Assembly (NCBI GenBank): GCA_020849175.1
Contig: JADLGR010000056.1
Coordinates: 1 to 32,537, forward strand
Source: Deltaproteobacteria bacterium
GTDB taxonomy: Bacteria > Myxococcota_A > UBA9160
Direction of reading: 5' to 3'
DNA length: 32,537 nucleotides
The position numbers and the translations under genes were made by a program. The notes under the pieces are model-generated. The model was not told the origin of the DNA, searched no databases, and worked only from the letters and a program-made list of their open reading frames with translations. Positions 21,074 to 29,307 of this stretch are shown in pieces. Position 1 is the first letter of the stretch, and each line of letters starts with the position of its first letter.

Positions 21074-23172
21074 CACTTCCGGAGGCTATCACGGAGCGCG
21101 CGCAGCTCGTTCGAAGCGGGCCGCGGAGGGCGGCCGCCGTAGCGCTCGGCGAGGTATGCCTCGGTGATCGCCGCGAAGGCGGCTGCGCCCGCCGGGCCGA
21201 GCGCGTGCGCAACCTCGCGCGCGAAGACACGCGGCGTTCGCGTGGGCGAGGGGAGCAGATCGTGTCGGGCCAGCAGGCGAAGAGCGCGGGCGTAGGCGGG
21301 TGGTATCCGGGTCGCGGCATTGCGAGCGCGGCGTGCCCACCGCACGAGGGCGGCGAGGCCCACGAGCACGAGGAGCGAGGCGAGGACGACGGCGGGAGCC
21401 GCAGGCAGCTCACGTAGCCGCAGGAGCCAATCTCGCCCGGCACCGACGGCGCCCTGCGTGTCGTCGTCTCCAGCGAGCCAGCCGCGAACGGTCTGTACCG
21501 CCGCCGCGGCGGCTCCCACCTGCCGCTCGCGGTCGAAGTCGATCACCTGCTGGAACCAGAAGAGCTCGAGCGCGCTGCGAAGCTCCGCGAGCCGCTCGCG
21601 CATGGAGTCCGGGTCTCCGCCTGCAGCGAGGCGCAGGTCGGGTGGCGTCGGATCGAAGCGGACCCAGCCGTGATCGCGGAACGGGATCTCGACCCACGCG
21701 TGCGCGTCGGACCCGGTGAGCTCGATGAAGTCGCCGACGCGATTGCGGTGACCGCCTGCGAAGCCCGTCACGAGTCGGGCCGGGAGTCCGGCGCTGCGCG
21801 CGAGGACGACCATCGCCGTCGCGAAGTACTCGCAGTGACCTTGCAGGTCGTCGAAGAGGAAGCGCTCGACCGGTGAGCGCGGATCGCCGGGCGACTCGGG
21901 TGTGGGTGTCGTGCTGTAGCGCCCGTTCGAACGCAGCCAGCGCTCGATGGCGCGCGCACGCGCGGCATCGGTCGTCTCGCCGGCCACGAGGGCTGCAGCG
22001 CGCTGGGCGATCTCGGGAGCGAGGCTTGGAAGCGCGAGGAGCGTGCCGGCGCCGGGTGGAGCGGAGGCGACGTCGCGCGCAAGGGCCTCGTCCGGCGGCT
22101 GCGCAGAACGAACCGACACGACGTAGCGTACGCGCGCCTGCGCGGTCTGCGGCGCGTAGAGGCTGCCCGCGGCGTCACGTTCGACGCGTCCGGTCGACCC
22201 GTGGAGGTGCAGCGGTTCCCCGGCCTCGAACAAAACGCCCGCCGGCATCGGTTCGCGCAGGATGCGCTGGACCAGGTCGGGCGCCTCGCCGCGCGCCCTA
22301 CCTGCGGGAGCGACGCCGATCGCAGGATCGCCGGGAAGCACCGTGCGCGCGCTCACCGATGCGCTCCACGAACGGCCGTCGAAGCGGTCGAATGCCAGGC
22401 CGCGCCAGTAGGCGCCCTCGCGCTCGGGAGGCGTTCCGGTGATCGTCTGGATGCGCAGCATGACCGTGGGATCCGCGCGGATGCGGCCGTGATTTCCGAG
22501 ATGGACGCTGTCCGAGAAGCCGCTGCTCGCGACGGGGGCGCCTGTTGCGCGAACGAGTCCCTCGCGCATGCGCGGCAGCAGGAAGAAGAGGCACAGCGCG
22601 AGCAGGAGCGAGATGGCCGACGCAGCGATCGTCACCGCGAGGAGGCCCGGCGTGATCGCGCCTCCCGCTGCGGCCGGATCACCGGCTTCGAGCGCCTCGC
22701 TTCGAAGCGTGTGGACGAGCAGTGTCCAGACGCAAGTCGGCAGGAAGGCCATGAGCAGCGGCGGGAACAGCAGGCTGTCGGTCAGACTCGACGCGAGCAC
22801 GACCTGAAGCAGCGCAAGCGCGACGAGTAGGAACTCCGAGCGCCGCGGGCGTGCGTCCACGAGCTGGAGCCCGGAGGCGAGGATCGCGACCTGCGCCAGG
22901 CACAGGGTGAGCGACTCGCCAGCGAGGATCTCGGCGATCGCCAGCAGCACGATCCCGACAAGGCCTGCGCCGAGCACGGATGCGCGCTGTTGCCAGGCGT
23001 GCGGAGCGCTGCGGAGCACCGCGGCCGCAGCAATGAGCGTGGCTTGCAGCGCGAGGATGGGAGCCGGGATCTGCCCCGTGATGCCGAGCGTCGCACTCGA
23101 GAGCGCGACCAGCGCGAGAGCCGAGACCGGGCGCGGTGTCGCGAGCGCTGCACGAAAAGAGAGGCGGCTCAC
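21073..23172 (-). CDS. Membrane transglutaminase-like protein (DUF3488/TgpA type)
   Basis: 699 aa. The first ~200 residues hold about six transmembrane segments (DUF3488). A periplasmic transglutaminase-core domain follows, with Cys447 in GHCEYFATAMVVLARSAG, His491 in DAHAWVEI and Asp507 in FDPTPP: an intact Cys-His-Asp triad. A further transmembrane helix near residue 600 (VVLASLLVLVGLAALV) precedes a short cytoplasmic DUF4129-like tail. In Pseudomonas the relative TgpA is essential, but the substrate is not settled. GTG 23172 overlaps the DUF58 stop (GTGA), so the two are coupled. The moxR-DUF58-transglutaminase trio is a widely conserved cluster. Confidence 0.93.
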   Translation of the reverse strand: MSRLSFRAALATPRPVSALALVALSSATLGITGQIPAPILALQATLIAAAAVLRSAPHAWQQRASVLGAGLVGIVLLAIAEILAGESLTLCLAQVAILASGLQLVDARPRRSEFLLVALALLQVVLASSLTDSLLFPPLLMAFLPTCVWTLLVHTLRSEALEAGDPAAAGGAITPGLLAVTIAASAISLLLALCLFFLLPRMREGLVRATGAPVASSGFSDSVHLGNHGRIRADPTVMLRIQTITGTPPEREGAYWRGLAFDRFDGRSWSASVSARTVLPGDPAIGVAPAGRARGEAPDLVQRILREPMPAGVLFEAGEPLHLHGSTGRVERDAAGSLYAPQTAQARVRYVVSVRSAQPPDEALARDVASAPPGAGTLLALPSLAPEIAQRAAALVAGETTDAARARAIERWLRSNGRYSTTPTPESPGDPRSPVERFLFDDLQGHCEYFATAMVVLARSAGLPARLVTGFAGGHRNRVGDFIELTGSDAHAWVEIPFRDHGWVRFDPTPPDLRLAAGGDPDSMRERLAELRSALELFWFQQVIDFDRERQVGAAAAAVQTVRGWLAGDDDTQGAVGAGRDWLLRLRELPAAPAVVLASLLVLVGLAALVRWARRARNAATRIPPAYARALRLLARHDLLPSPTRTPRVFAREVAHALGPAGAAAFAAITEAYLAERYGGRPPRPASNELRALRDSLRK

Positions 23173-24257
23173 GACGTACCTGCATCCGGCGTGACGCGAG
23201 CCAGAAAGGCGAGCAGGCGCGTACGCTGCTGCGGCCCGTGGTCCGCGGGGAGGAACTCGGTGTCGGTGCGCAGGGAGACGCGGGCTCCCGCCGCGAGCAG
23301 GCGCACGGTCTGCGAGGCGGCCCTCCGCACGCTGTGCTCGAATCGCTCGCCTGCGCGCACGCTGCCGGTCGGAAGATAGACGACCGCTTCGGCCGCTCGC
23401 GGCTCCTCGCTCTGGCGCACGACCGGAGTGCCCCGGCGCAATGTCGCCCGCCAGTGGATTCGGCGGAGCGAGTCTCCCGGCGCGAACGGCCGCAGCCCGA
23501 CCACCTCGCTCCCGGTATCGGGGCGGGGCGGCCCGGTCAGGCTCTCGCCCTGGTCGACGTGCAGCGCGTGAAGGGTCTCGGTGCCGGACACGGACGGGTA
23601 GACGAGCGCCTCGCTCACGGATTCGAGGATGCACGCCTTGGCGAAGAGGCCGAACGGAAATCTCGTCGAGATTCGAAAGCCCGCGAGCAGGAGCGGGCCG
23701 CGGCTGGCGGGGACGAGCCGGTACGCGCGCAGCTCGGTCGCGCCCGGAGCGATGCGCAGGACGAACATGCGCCCGAGCGGCTGGTATCCCGTCGATCCCT
23801 CGGGCGGCTGCAGGAGATCCTCGATCGCGACTGCGTACGCAGGAAAGCGGCGGCTCGTGTTCGTGATCTCGACGGCGAGCGTCGACGGCGCACGCGCAAA
23901 GAGCTCGCGAGGCAGGCGGCGCCGCACCTCGAGGTGACCGAGCGCCGACTCGGAGAGTACGCCCGAGAGCACCAGGAACGAGAGCATGAGGGAGAAGACG
24001 AGGTAGAGGAGGTTGTTTCCGCTCTGCAGCGCACCGAAGCCGACGCCGAGCGTGAGCGCGAAGAAGACCCAGCCGGCACGCGTCGGACGCAGCGTGCGAG
24101 GGGGCTGGAGCCAGCGCGGGAGACGAGATCCGACGAGGCGGCCGCGACGCCTGCGCGCCGCGCGAGACGCCGGGGGCGAGACGCTGGCGGCCGCTCCCGT
24201 CGTGGATCGAGGTCCGCGCGCTTCGCTGCGGAGCGCTCGTCGCGCCCGAGATGCCAT
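23169..24257 (-). CDS. DUF58 domain membrane protein
   Basis: 362 aa. After a basic N-terminal stretch, two hydrophobic segments (AGWVFFALTLGVGFGALQSG, then LLYLVFSLMLSFLVLSGVLS) anchor the protein. A beta-rich domain follows, then the DUF58 signature GLRPFAPGDSLRRIHWRATLRRGTPVVR. DUF58 proteins are vWA-like partners of MoxR ATPases. ATG 24257 is chosen; an in-frame GTG at 24278 is an alternative. It lies 28 nt after moxR and overlaps the transglutaminase gene by 4 nt. Confidence 0.9.
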   Translation of the reverse strand: MASRARRALRSEARGPRSTTGAAASVSPPASRAARRRRGRLVGSRLPRWLQPPRTLRPTRAGWVFFALTLGVGFGALQSGNNLLYLVFSLMLSFLVLSGVLSESALGHLEVRRRLPRELFARAPSTLAVEITNTSRRFPAYAVAIEDLLQPPEGSTGYQPLGRMFVLRIAPGATELRAYRLVPASRGPLLLAGFRISTRFPFGLFAKACILESVSEALVYPSVSGTETLHALHVDQGESLTGPPRPDTGSEVVGLRPFAPGDSLRRIHWRATLRRGTPVVRQSEEPRAAEAVVYLPTGSVRAGERFEHSVRRAASQTVRLLAAGARVSLRTDTEFLPADHGPQQRTRLLAFLARVTPDAGTS

Positions 24258-24285
24258 CGCTGCGCCGTGCGGTCGCACGCGGGGC

Positions 24286-25299
24286 TCACAGCGGAACGGG
24301 TGTGCGGTCGAGGATCTCGCGCAGGATCCACTCGGCCTGCTCGGAGCCGCCCGTTGCCGCGCCGTGCGCGGCAACGCACAGACGATGGCCGAGAACGTCG
24401 AGCGCGAGGTCTCGGACGTCGTCGGGAATGCAGTAGTCGCGCGCCTCGCCCAGTGCGCGGGCCTGGGCCGCGCGTCGCAGTGAGACGGCGCCACGCGGTG
24501 AGACTCCGAGTCGCAGACCTTCGTGCTCGCGTGTCTCGGCGACGATGCGAAGTAGATACTCGACGAGCGCATCGTCGAACTTGACGCCATCGCACGCGTC
24601 GCGCAGCGCGAGCACGTCATCGATCGTGAGCACGGGCTCGAGCCGCGGGAGCTCGTTCGTCGCGGGATCCTCACGCAGGACGGCCGCCTCGTCGGCCGGC
24701 GACGGGTATCCGAGTCGCAGGCGCATGAGGAAGCGATCGAGCTGTGACTCCGGCAGCGGATGCGTTCCGAACTGCTCCATCGGATTCTGCGTTGCAATCA
24801 CGAGAAACGGTCGCGGAAGCGGATGGGAGACGCCGTCGACCGTGACCGAGCCTTCGCCCATCGCTTCGAGCAAGGCCGACTGAGTCTTCGGGCTTGCACG
24901 GTTCACCTCGTCGGCGAGCACGACGTGAGCGAAGATGGGGCCGGGCTGGAAGACGAAGCGCCCCGCGCTGTGGCCGTCGCCCGGGGCGGGCAGACCGACG
25001 CCGACGACGTCGCCGGGCAGCAGATCGCTCGTGAACTGGATGCGCCGAAAGCTCGCGCGCAGCGAGCGAGCCAGCGCGTGCGCGAGCGTCGTCTTGCCGA
25101 CACCGGGAACGTCCTCGAGCAGTAGATGCCCGCCGGCAATCACCGTTTCGACGGCCCGGCGGACGACCTCGCTCTTGCCGCGCACGGCGCGCTCGACGTT
25201 GGAGCGAAGGCGCGTGGCGAACTCCGCGGCCTCGACCGGTGCGAGGCGGCGAGGCGCTGCACCGAGGGCGGGAGCGACGTGGGCGCGGGGGTCTTGCAT
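24286..25299 (-). CDS. MoxR-family AAA+ ATPase
   Basis: A 337-aa AAA_3/MoxR chaperone-like ATPase. Walker A is EDVPGVGKTTL (Lys69), Walker B is VVLADEVNRA, sensor 1 is FLVIATQNP, followed by LPESQLDRFLM (arginine finger region) and the C-terminal lid GVSPRGAVSLRRAAQA. These ATPases mature or remodel partners, typically with the DUF58/vWA protein encoded next door. ATG 25299 is preferred over GTG 25305. First gene of the minus-strand cluster. Confidence 0.95.
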   Translation of the reverse strand: MQDPRAHVAPALGAAPRRLAPVEAAEFATRLRSNVERAVRGKSEVVRRAVETVIAGGHLLLEDVPGVGKTTLAHALARSLRASFRRIQFTSDLLPGDVVGVGLPAPGDGHSAGRFVFQPGPIFAHVVLADEVNRASPKTQSALLEAMGEGSVTVDGVSHPLPRPFLVIATQNPMEQFGTHPLPESQLDRFLMRLRLGYPSPADEAAVLREDPATNELPRLEPVLTIDDVLALRDACDGVKFDDALVEYLLRIVAETREHEGLRLGVSPRGAVSLRRAAQARALGEARDYCIPDDVRDLALDVLGHRLCVAAHGAATGGSEQAEWILREILDRTPVPL

Positions 25300-25356
25300 C
25301 GCCACGCCGGGGCTCTTCGGCGGTGCGGGCTGCTCGCATGAGCGGCCGGGCGCGGC

Positions 25357-26367
25357 TCACGGGCCGAACAGGGCCCGGCGGGGATCGTCGGTCGTCGCCG
25401 CGGCGCGAGCGTCCGTGACGAGATCGCGCAAGTTGCCGCCACGGCGCGCGAGGGCCGCCTCGAAACGCGGCAGGTCTCGCGTGTAGGTTCCCTCCAGCGC
25501 GAGGCATGCATCGTTCGTGCGCAGGCCTGCGGCAACTCCTTCTGCGTCGATCGTCGCGAGCGCAAGCGCCGCCACGCGCGCGCGGGTCGCAGCCTCGAGC
25601 ACGCTGCGGCGCACGTCTCGCTCAGGCCCCGCCGGCGTACTCGCATAGAGATCGGCGATCTCGTCACGCAAGCTCCGGATCGCCGCTCGGACGGAATGCT
25701 CGTCGCCGATACGGAGTCGGGCCCGACGCGCGTCGGCCGCACCGGGCTCGCCACGGGCATCGAAGAAGGCGAGCACCCCCTGCTCGCCAATGAAGGTGGC
25801 GAGGCCCTCGCTGAAGTCGGCATCTCCGGCGACGTACACGTTCGCGTGTACGATCTCGTGGATCACCGTCGCGACGAGGTCGGTGCGGTCGACGCGGAGC
25901 AGCGGCCCGCTCACGGGATCGGCGAACCAGCCGAGGGTCGAGTACGCCAGAACGGGCGAGAGGCACACGTCGAGTCCGCGTTCGCGCAGGCGGGCCGCCT
26001 CCGTCTCGGCCGCGTCGAGGGTGAAGAAGCTCTTGTAGGGAACGCGACCGACGAGCGGGAACCAGAAGGGGACAGGCTCGAGCGTCCCGGGTCGAGCGGC
26101 GACCACGGCCGTGACGAGACGGTCGCCGGGCCACGGTGCGTAGCTCGTGTACTGTTCTCCGACGGCCAGGCCGAGGCTCCGAGCGAAGTCGCGCGCATCG
26201 AGGACGAGCGAGAGCCGTTCGCGTTCGTCGTCGCCGGTGCCCGGATCAGCGAGCACGCGAGCGATCGGCGTGCGGGCCCGCAGGAGTCGGACCTGCCCGG
26301 CGGCAACATGTCCGAGGTAGCAGCCGGAGAGGAGCGTGAGCGAAGCGAACGCGAGGATCGAGACCAC
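25357..26367 (-). CDS. Predicted aminopeptidase lipoprotein (PF10023-like)
   Basis: 336 aa. GTG 26367 opens a short hydrophobic signal ending in LLSGC (Cys16), a lipobox, so it is probably a periplasm-facing lipoprotein. The zinc motif HEIVH (170-174) is followed by NVYVAGDADFSEGLATFIGEQG with Glu187 as likely third ligand, the pattern of the predicted aminopeptidase family (COG4324). YKSFFTLDAAETEAARLRERGLDV upstream is also typical. The signal lacks basic residues near its start, and no other start codon lies nearby, so the true start is uncertain. Its 5' end overlaps the divergent prmA by 32 bp. The substrate is unknown. Confidence 0.85.
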   Translation of the reverse strand: MVSILAFASLTLLSGCYLGHVAAGQVRLLRARTPIARVLADPGTGDDERERLSLVLDARDFARSLGLAVGEQYTSYAPWPGDRLVTAVVAARPGTLEPVPFWFPLVGRVPYKSFFTLDAAETEAARLRERGLDVCLSPVLAYSTLGWFADPVSGPLLRVDRTDLVATVIHEIVHANVYVAGDADFSEGLATFIGEQGVLAFFDARGEPGAADARRARLRIGDEHSVRAAIRSLRDEIADLYASTPAGPERDVRRSVLEAATRARVAALALATIDAEGVAAGLRTNDACLALEGTYTRDLPRFEAALARRGGNLRDLVTDARAAATTDDPRRALFGP

Positions 26368-27232
26368 CGCCTGCGTGTGCCTTCGTGTGGAGGCGCGCGA
26401 CGCGGCGGCGGCGGAGCTTGCCGCTGCCGAGGCGTTTGCCGCCGGCGCGCTCGGGCTCGAAGAGCGTGCAGGCAACGAGCCGGGGAGTGTGCTCCTGCTC
26501 ATCTACGCCCGGGCGCCGCAGGCGCAGGCCGTCCGTGCGGCGGCTTCGGGCGTGCAGGGCGCGCACGCAGCCAGTGCCGACGAGCCGTGCGCCCCGGTCG
26601 ACTGGACGGATGCGTGGCGGGCGGGCCTGTCGCCGATCGTCGTCTCGGACGAGCTCGTCGTGCGTCCGAGCTGCAGCACGGCGAGGCTCGCGCCAGGGCA
26701 GTCGGAGATCGTGATCGACCCCGGACAGGCCTTCGGAACGGGAGGACACGAGTCGACGCGACTCGCGCTCGACCTGCTCGCGGCGCTTCCGCGCTCCCTG
26801 CGAAGAGGTGCGCGTGTGCTCGACGTCGGTACGGGAAGCGGCGTGCTCGCGCTCGCGGCCCTGCGTCTGGGCGCTGCGTGGACGCTCGGCGTCGACCTCG
26901 ACCGCGTCGCCGTCGCGGTCGCACTGGAGAACGCACGGCGCAACGGCCTCGCGGCCAGGGCAGCGTTCGTTGCAGGCTCTCTGGCGGGGCTCGCGCCGCG
27001 ACCCTTCGACATCGTCCTTGCCAACCTGCTCAAACGCGAGCTCCTGCCGATACTCTCCCTCCTCGTACGGCATGCGCATTCCGGGACGCGAATCGTCGTG
27101 TCGGGGCTGCTCGGCGCCGAGAACGAGGACGTGCGGGCCCGGCTGGACGGCGCGGGCCTTCGCGTCGGGGCCACACGCGAGCGCGTCGACGCCAGCGGCA
27201 CGGCCTGGCTCGGCCTCGACCTCTGCGTGTAG
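26336..27232 (+). CDS. prmA: Ribosomal protein L11 methyltransferase
   Basis: A 298-aa SAM-dependent methyltransferase of the PrmA family, which trimethylates L11. The middle carries the PrmA hallmark DPGQAFGTGGHESTRLALDLL, then motif I VLDVGTGSGVLALAALRLG and the active-site region DIVLANLLKRELLPIL. The N-terminal ~100 residues fit the substrate-recognition domain but are divergent. GTG 26336 has an excellent GGAGAGGAG ribosome site directly upstream. That supports this start even though the first 32 bases overlap the divergent lipoprotein gene. Confidence 0.9.
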   Translation: MSEANARIETTACVCLRVEARDAAAAELAAAEAFAAGALGLEERAGNEPGSVLLLIYARAPQAQAVRAAASGVQGAHAASADEPCAPVDWTDAWRAGLSPIVVSDELVVRPSCSTARLAPGQSEIVIDPGQAFGTGGHESTRLALDLLAALPRSLRRGARVLDVGTGSGVLALAALRLGAAWTLGVDLDRVAVAVALENARRNGLAARAAFVAGSLAGLAPRPFDIVLANLLKRELLPILSLLVRHAHSGTRIVVSGLLGAENEDVRARLDGAGLRVGATRERVDASGTAWLGLDLCV

Positions 27233-27303
27233 TACGGCATGCGCACCGGGCAGGCTGCCAGACGCGACTCGCGCGTGCTACAGCCTGCGCACCGGAGGCA
27301 CAG

Positions 27304-28308
27304 GTGATTCTCGGGGTATCGGGTCCGTACGGCGCAGGCAAGGGCGAGGCGATCGCCTTCCTGCGCGAGCGCAGCTTCTACGCGCTCTCGCTCTCGGACG
27401 TGATTCGCGACGAGCTTCGCCTGCGCGGCGAGGCCGAGACGCGCGAGCGCATGATCGAGACCGGAAACGCGATGCGTGCGGCGGGTGGACCGGCGGCGCT
27501 CGCCGAGCGCCTGCTCTCGCAGCTCCTGCCCGACCGGAACTATGTGATCGACTCGATTCGTCATCCGGCGGAGGTCGAGGCGCTGCGGCGGGCCGGGAGC
27601 GGATTTCGACTGCTCTGGGTCGACGCCGACGAAGCGACGCGGGTCGAGCGCCTGCGCCGGCGCGGGCGCGGAGGAGACCCCGTGACGCTCGACGCGCTTC
27701 GCCGGCTCGAAGGACGCGAGCTCGCGAGCGACGATCCGGCAGGACAGCAGCTCCTCGCCGTCCGCGAGCTCGCCGACTTCCACGTACGCAACGACGCAGA
27801 CCTGGCCGCGCTGCACGGCGTGCTGCAGGGCGTTCTCGCGCGCTGCCTCCATTTCGAGCGGCCGGGCTGGGACGAGTACTTCATGCGGATCGCCCGCATG
27901 GTGGCGTCGCGGAGCAACTGCGTGAAGAGGAAGGTCGGCGCGGTGATCGTACGCGATCGGCGGATCATCTCGACGGGCTACAACGGCACGCCGCGTGGCA
28001 CGCGCAACTGCAACGAAGGCGGCTGCCCGCGGTGCAACTCGTTCGCGCAGGGGGGAACGCGTCTCGACGAGTGCCTGTGCTCGCACGGCGAGGAGAACGC
28101 CCTCACGCAGGCCGCCTACCACGGCGTGTCGGTCCGCGGCGCGGGCCTCTACTCGACCTTCTGCCCGTGCCTGACGTGCACGAAGATGATCATCAACGCC
28201 GGGATCGAGGAGGTCGTCTTCGATGCCGACTACCCGCTCGGCAAGGTCTCGCTCGCGCTCCTGCACGAGGCGGGCGTCGTCGTGCGGCAGATCGCGCTCT
28301 CGTCTTGA
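27304..28308 (+). CDS. P-loop kinase-dCMP deaminase fusion
   Basis: 334 aa with two parts. Residues 1-185 are a nucleotide-kinase-like domain: Walker A GPYGAGKG (7-14), SLSDVIRDELRLRG, YVIDSIRHPAEVEALR and LADFHVRND. This layout matches the dephospho-CoA/adenylate-kinase-like UPF0200 group. Residues about 190-334 are a deoxycytidylate deaminase: NCVKRKVGAVIVRD, GYNGTPRGTRNCNEGGCPRCN, catalytic HGE (261-263) with Glu263 as proton shuttle, and PCLTC (288-292) binding zinc. It should convert dCMP (or dCTP) to the deoxyuridine nucleotide. GTG 27304 has GGAGG 5 nt upstream. The same order of domains is found in fungal dCMP deaminase and in the anti-phage deaminases AvcD/DCDV; a defence role is possible but no partner RNA or gene is evident. 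Confidence 0.92.
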   Translation: MILGVSGPYGAGKGEAIAFLRERSFYALSLSDVIRDELRLRGEAETRERMIETGNAMRAAGGPAALAERLLSQLLPDRNYVIDSIRHPAEVEALRRAGSGFRLLWVDADEATRVERLRRRGRGGDPVTLDALRRLEGRELASDDPAGQQLLAVRELADFHVRNDADLAALHGVLQGVLARCLHFERPGWDEYFMRIARMVASRSNCVKRKVGAVIVRDRRIISTGYNGTPRGTRNCNEGGCPRCNSFAQGGTRLDECLCSHGEENALTQAAYHGVSVRGAGLYSTFCPCLTCTKMIINAGIEEVVFDADYPLGKVSLALLHEAGVVVRQIALSS

Positions 28309-28333
28309 CCCCGCCGGGGGCGGGTGGTAGAAC
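28305..28333 (+). promoter_or_regulatory. Candidate promoter of the TolB/FlgO-like gene
   Basis: TTGACC (28305-28310), 17 bp, then TAGAAC (28328-28333). The -35 box overlaps the deaminase stop codon. Transcription would start about 55 nt before GTG 28397. Confidence 0.45.
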
Positions 28334-28396
28334 CGGGCCGGTCCGCCGGGGTGAGCGGACCACGCCTGTACGCGTTCGCCCCTGCAGGAGTCGCCC

Positions 28397-29056
28397 GTGC
28401 GCCGCGTTTCGCTTGCTCCCGCTCTCGCGTGCGTTCTCGCGCTTGCCGCTGCCCTCCCGGCGTTCGCCGTCGATGCGACGAAGGTCCTGGTCCTGCCGGT
28501 CGTGGTCCACAGCCTCGATCGTGCGGACTACCTGCAGGCCGGGGTGGGTGACATGATGGCCGCACGCCTCGCGCAGGCGGGGGGCCTCAACGTGGTCCGC
28601 GTGACCGATCCGAAGGCCGCAACGACCGACCTCGAGACTGCGCGCGCCGCCGCACGAGCCCTCGGGGCGAGCTATGTCGTCTTCGGATCGTTCACGAGCT
28701 TCGGTGATGGCGCGAGCCTCGACCTCCATTGCGCGAAGACCGCTGCCACGGAGGAGGGTGCGCGCCAAATCTTCGTGCAGTCCGGCGCCCTCGCCTCGAT
28801 CATCCCGAAGCTCGACGACCTCGCAGACCGCGTTGCTCGCTACGTGAGCGCGCCGGGAGCGGTCGGTGAGACGCCCGCCGTCTCGGCGGGGCCGCCCGCG
28901 CGCGGCGCCGTTTCGCGCTCCGAAGTCGACGACCTGCGACGACGTGTCGAGGCGCTCGAAGAGGCGACCCGCTCGCACGCGACGACGGCCTCGGGCCTCC
29001 CGCCCGCGCCCAAGTCGCCCGCTGTCGGCCCTCGCACGAACGACGTCGTCCGCTAG
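28397..29056 (+). CDS. Secreted TolB/FlgO-like domain protein with C-terminal coiled coil
   Basis: A 219-aa exported protein. Signal peptide residues 1-24 end in AFA. The mature start TKVLVLPVVVHSLDRADYLQAGVGDMMAARLAQAGG followed by ALGASYVVFGSFTSFGDGASLDL is the alpha/beta pattern shared by TolB N-terminal, FlgO and CsgG-like periplasmic domains. A short coiled coil (SRSEVDDLRRRVEALEEATRS) and a Pro-rich tail follow. The function is unknown; such domains usually sit in periplasmic assemblies at the outer membrane. AGGAG (28386-28390) lies 6 nt before the GTG start. Confidence 0.7.
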   Translation: MRRVSLAPALACVLALAAALPAFAVDATKVLVLPVVVHSLDRADYLQAGVGDMMAARLAQAGGLNVVRVTDPKAATTDLETARAAARALGASYVVFGSFTSFGDGASLDLHCAKTAATEEGARQIFVQSGALASIIPKLDDLADRVARYVSAPGAVGETPAVSAGPPARGAVSRSEVDDLRRRVEALEEATRSHATTASGLPPAPKSPAVGPRTNDVVR

Positions 29057-29097
29057 ACTGCGCCGGCCCTGCGGCGCCTCGCGGGCGGCGGGTCTCC

Positions 29098-29171
29098 GGC
29101 GGCGTAGCTCAGCTGGTTAGAGCAGCGGTTTCATAAGCCGCGTGTCCCCAGTTCGAATCTGGGCGCCGCCA
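29098..29171 (+). tRNA. tRNA-Met (CAU), elongator type
   Basis: A complete cloverleaf: acceptor GGCGGCG pairs with CGCCGCC (29164-29170), D stem GCTC/GAGC, anticodon stem GCGGT/GCCGC around loop TTCATAA with anticodon CAT at 29132-29134, and T stem CCCAG/CTGGG around TTCGAAT. The discriminator is A; CCA is not encoded. A paired 1-72 position and a U-G pair at the base of the anticodon loop exclude the initiator. Elongator Met is favoured over the lysidine-modified Ile-CAU tRNA, but this is not certain. Confidence 0.93.
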
Positions 29172-29222
29172 CCCACCCCCACCCCCGGCGCCGCACGAGC
29201 GAGGACCGGTCGTGGGAGCCTC

Positions 29223-29251
29223 TTGACCTCGGCGCCCTCGGGCCTTACATC
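29223..29251 (+). promoter_or_regulatory. Candidate groEL promoter
   Basis: TTGACC (29223-29228), 17 bp, then TACATC (29246-29251), 57 nt before the groEL ATG. No CIRCE inverted repeat is visible in 29172-29307, so HrcA control is not supported. Confidence 0.45.
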
Positions 29252-29307
29252 GCCGGCTCCGGCCCGTTTGCTCGGGCTGCTGCCATTCGAACGGAGGATC
29301 TCATCCT

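Noticed and set aside
25696-27303. Long upstream extension of the deaminase frame
   Set aside because: It runs antisense to the lipoprotein gene and out of frame with prmA. GTG 27304 has a good ribosome site and begins exactly at the kinase domain.
28311-28324. GC hairpin after the deaminase gene as a terminator
   Set aside because: CCGCC/GGCGG pairing is short with a tiny loop and no T-run, and the same bases form the spacer of a plausible promoter.
29172-29307. CIRCE/HrcA operator before groEL, or an integration site at the tRNA end
   Set aside because: No TTAGCACTC inverted repeat is visible, no repeat of the tRNA 3' end was noticed, and no integrase gene is present.
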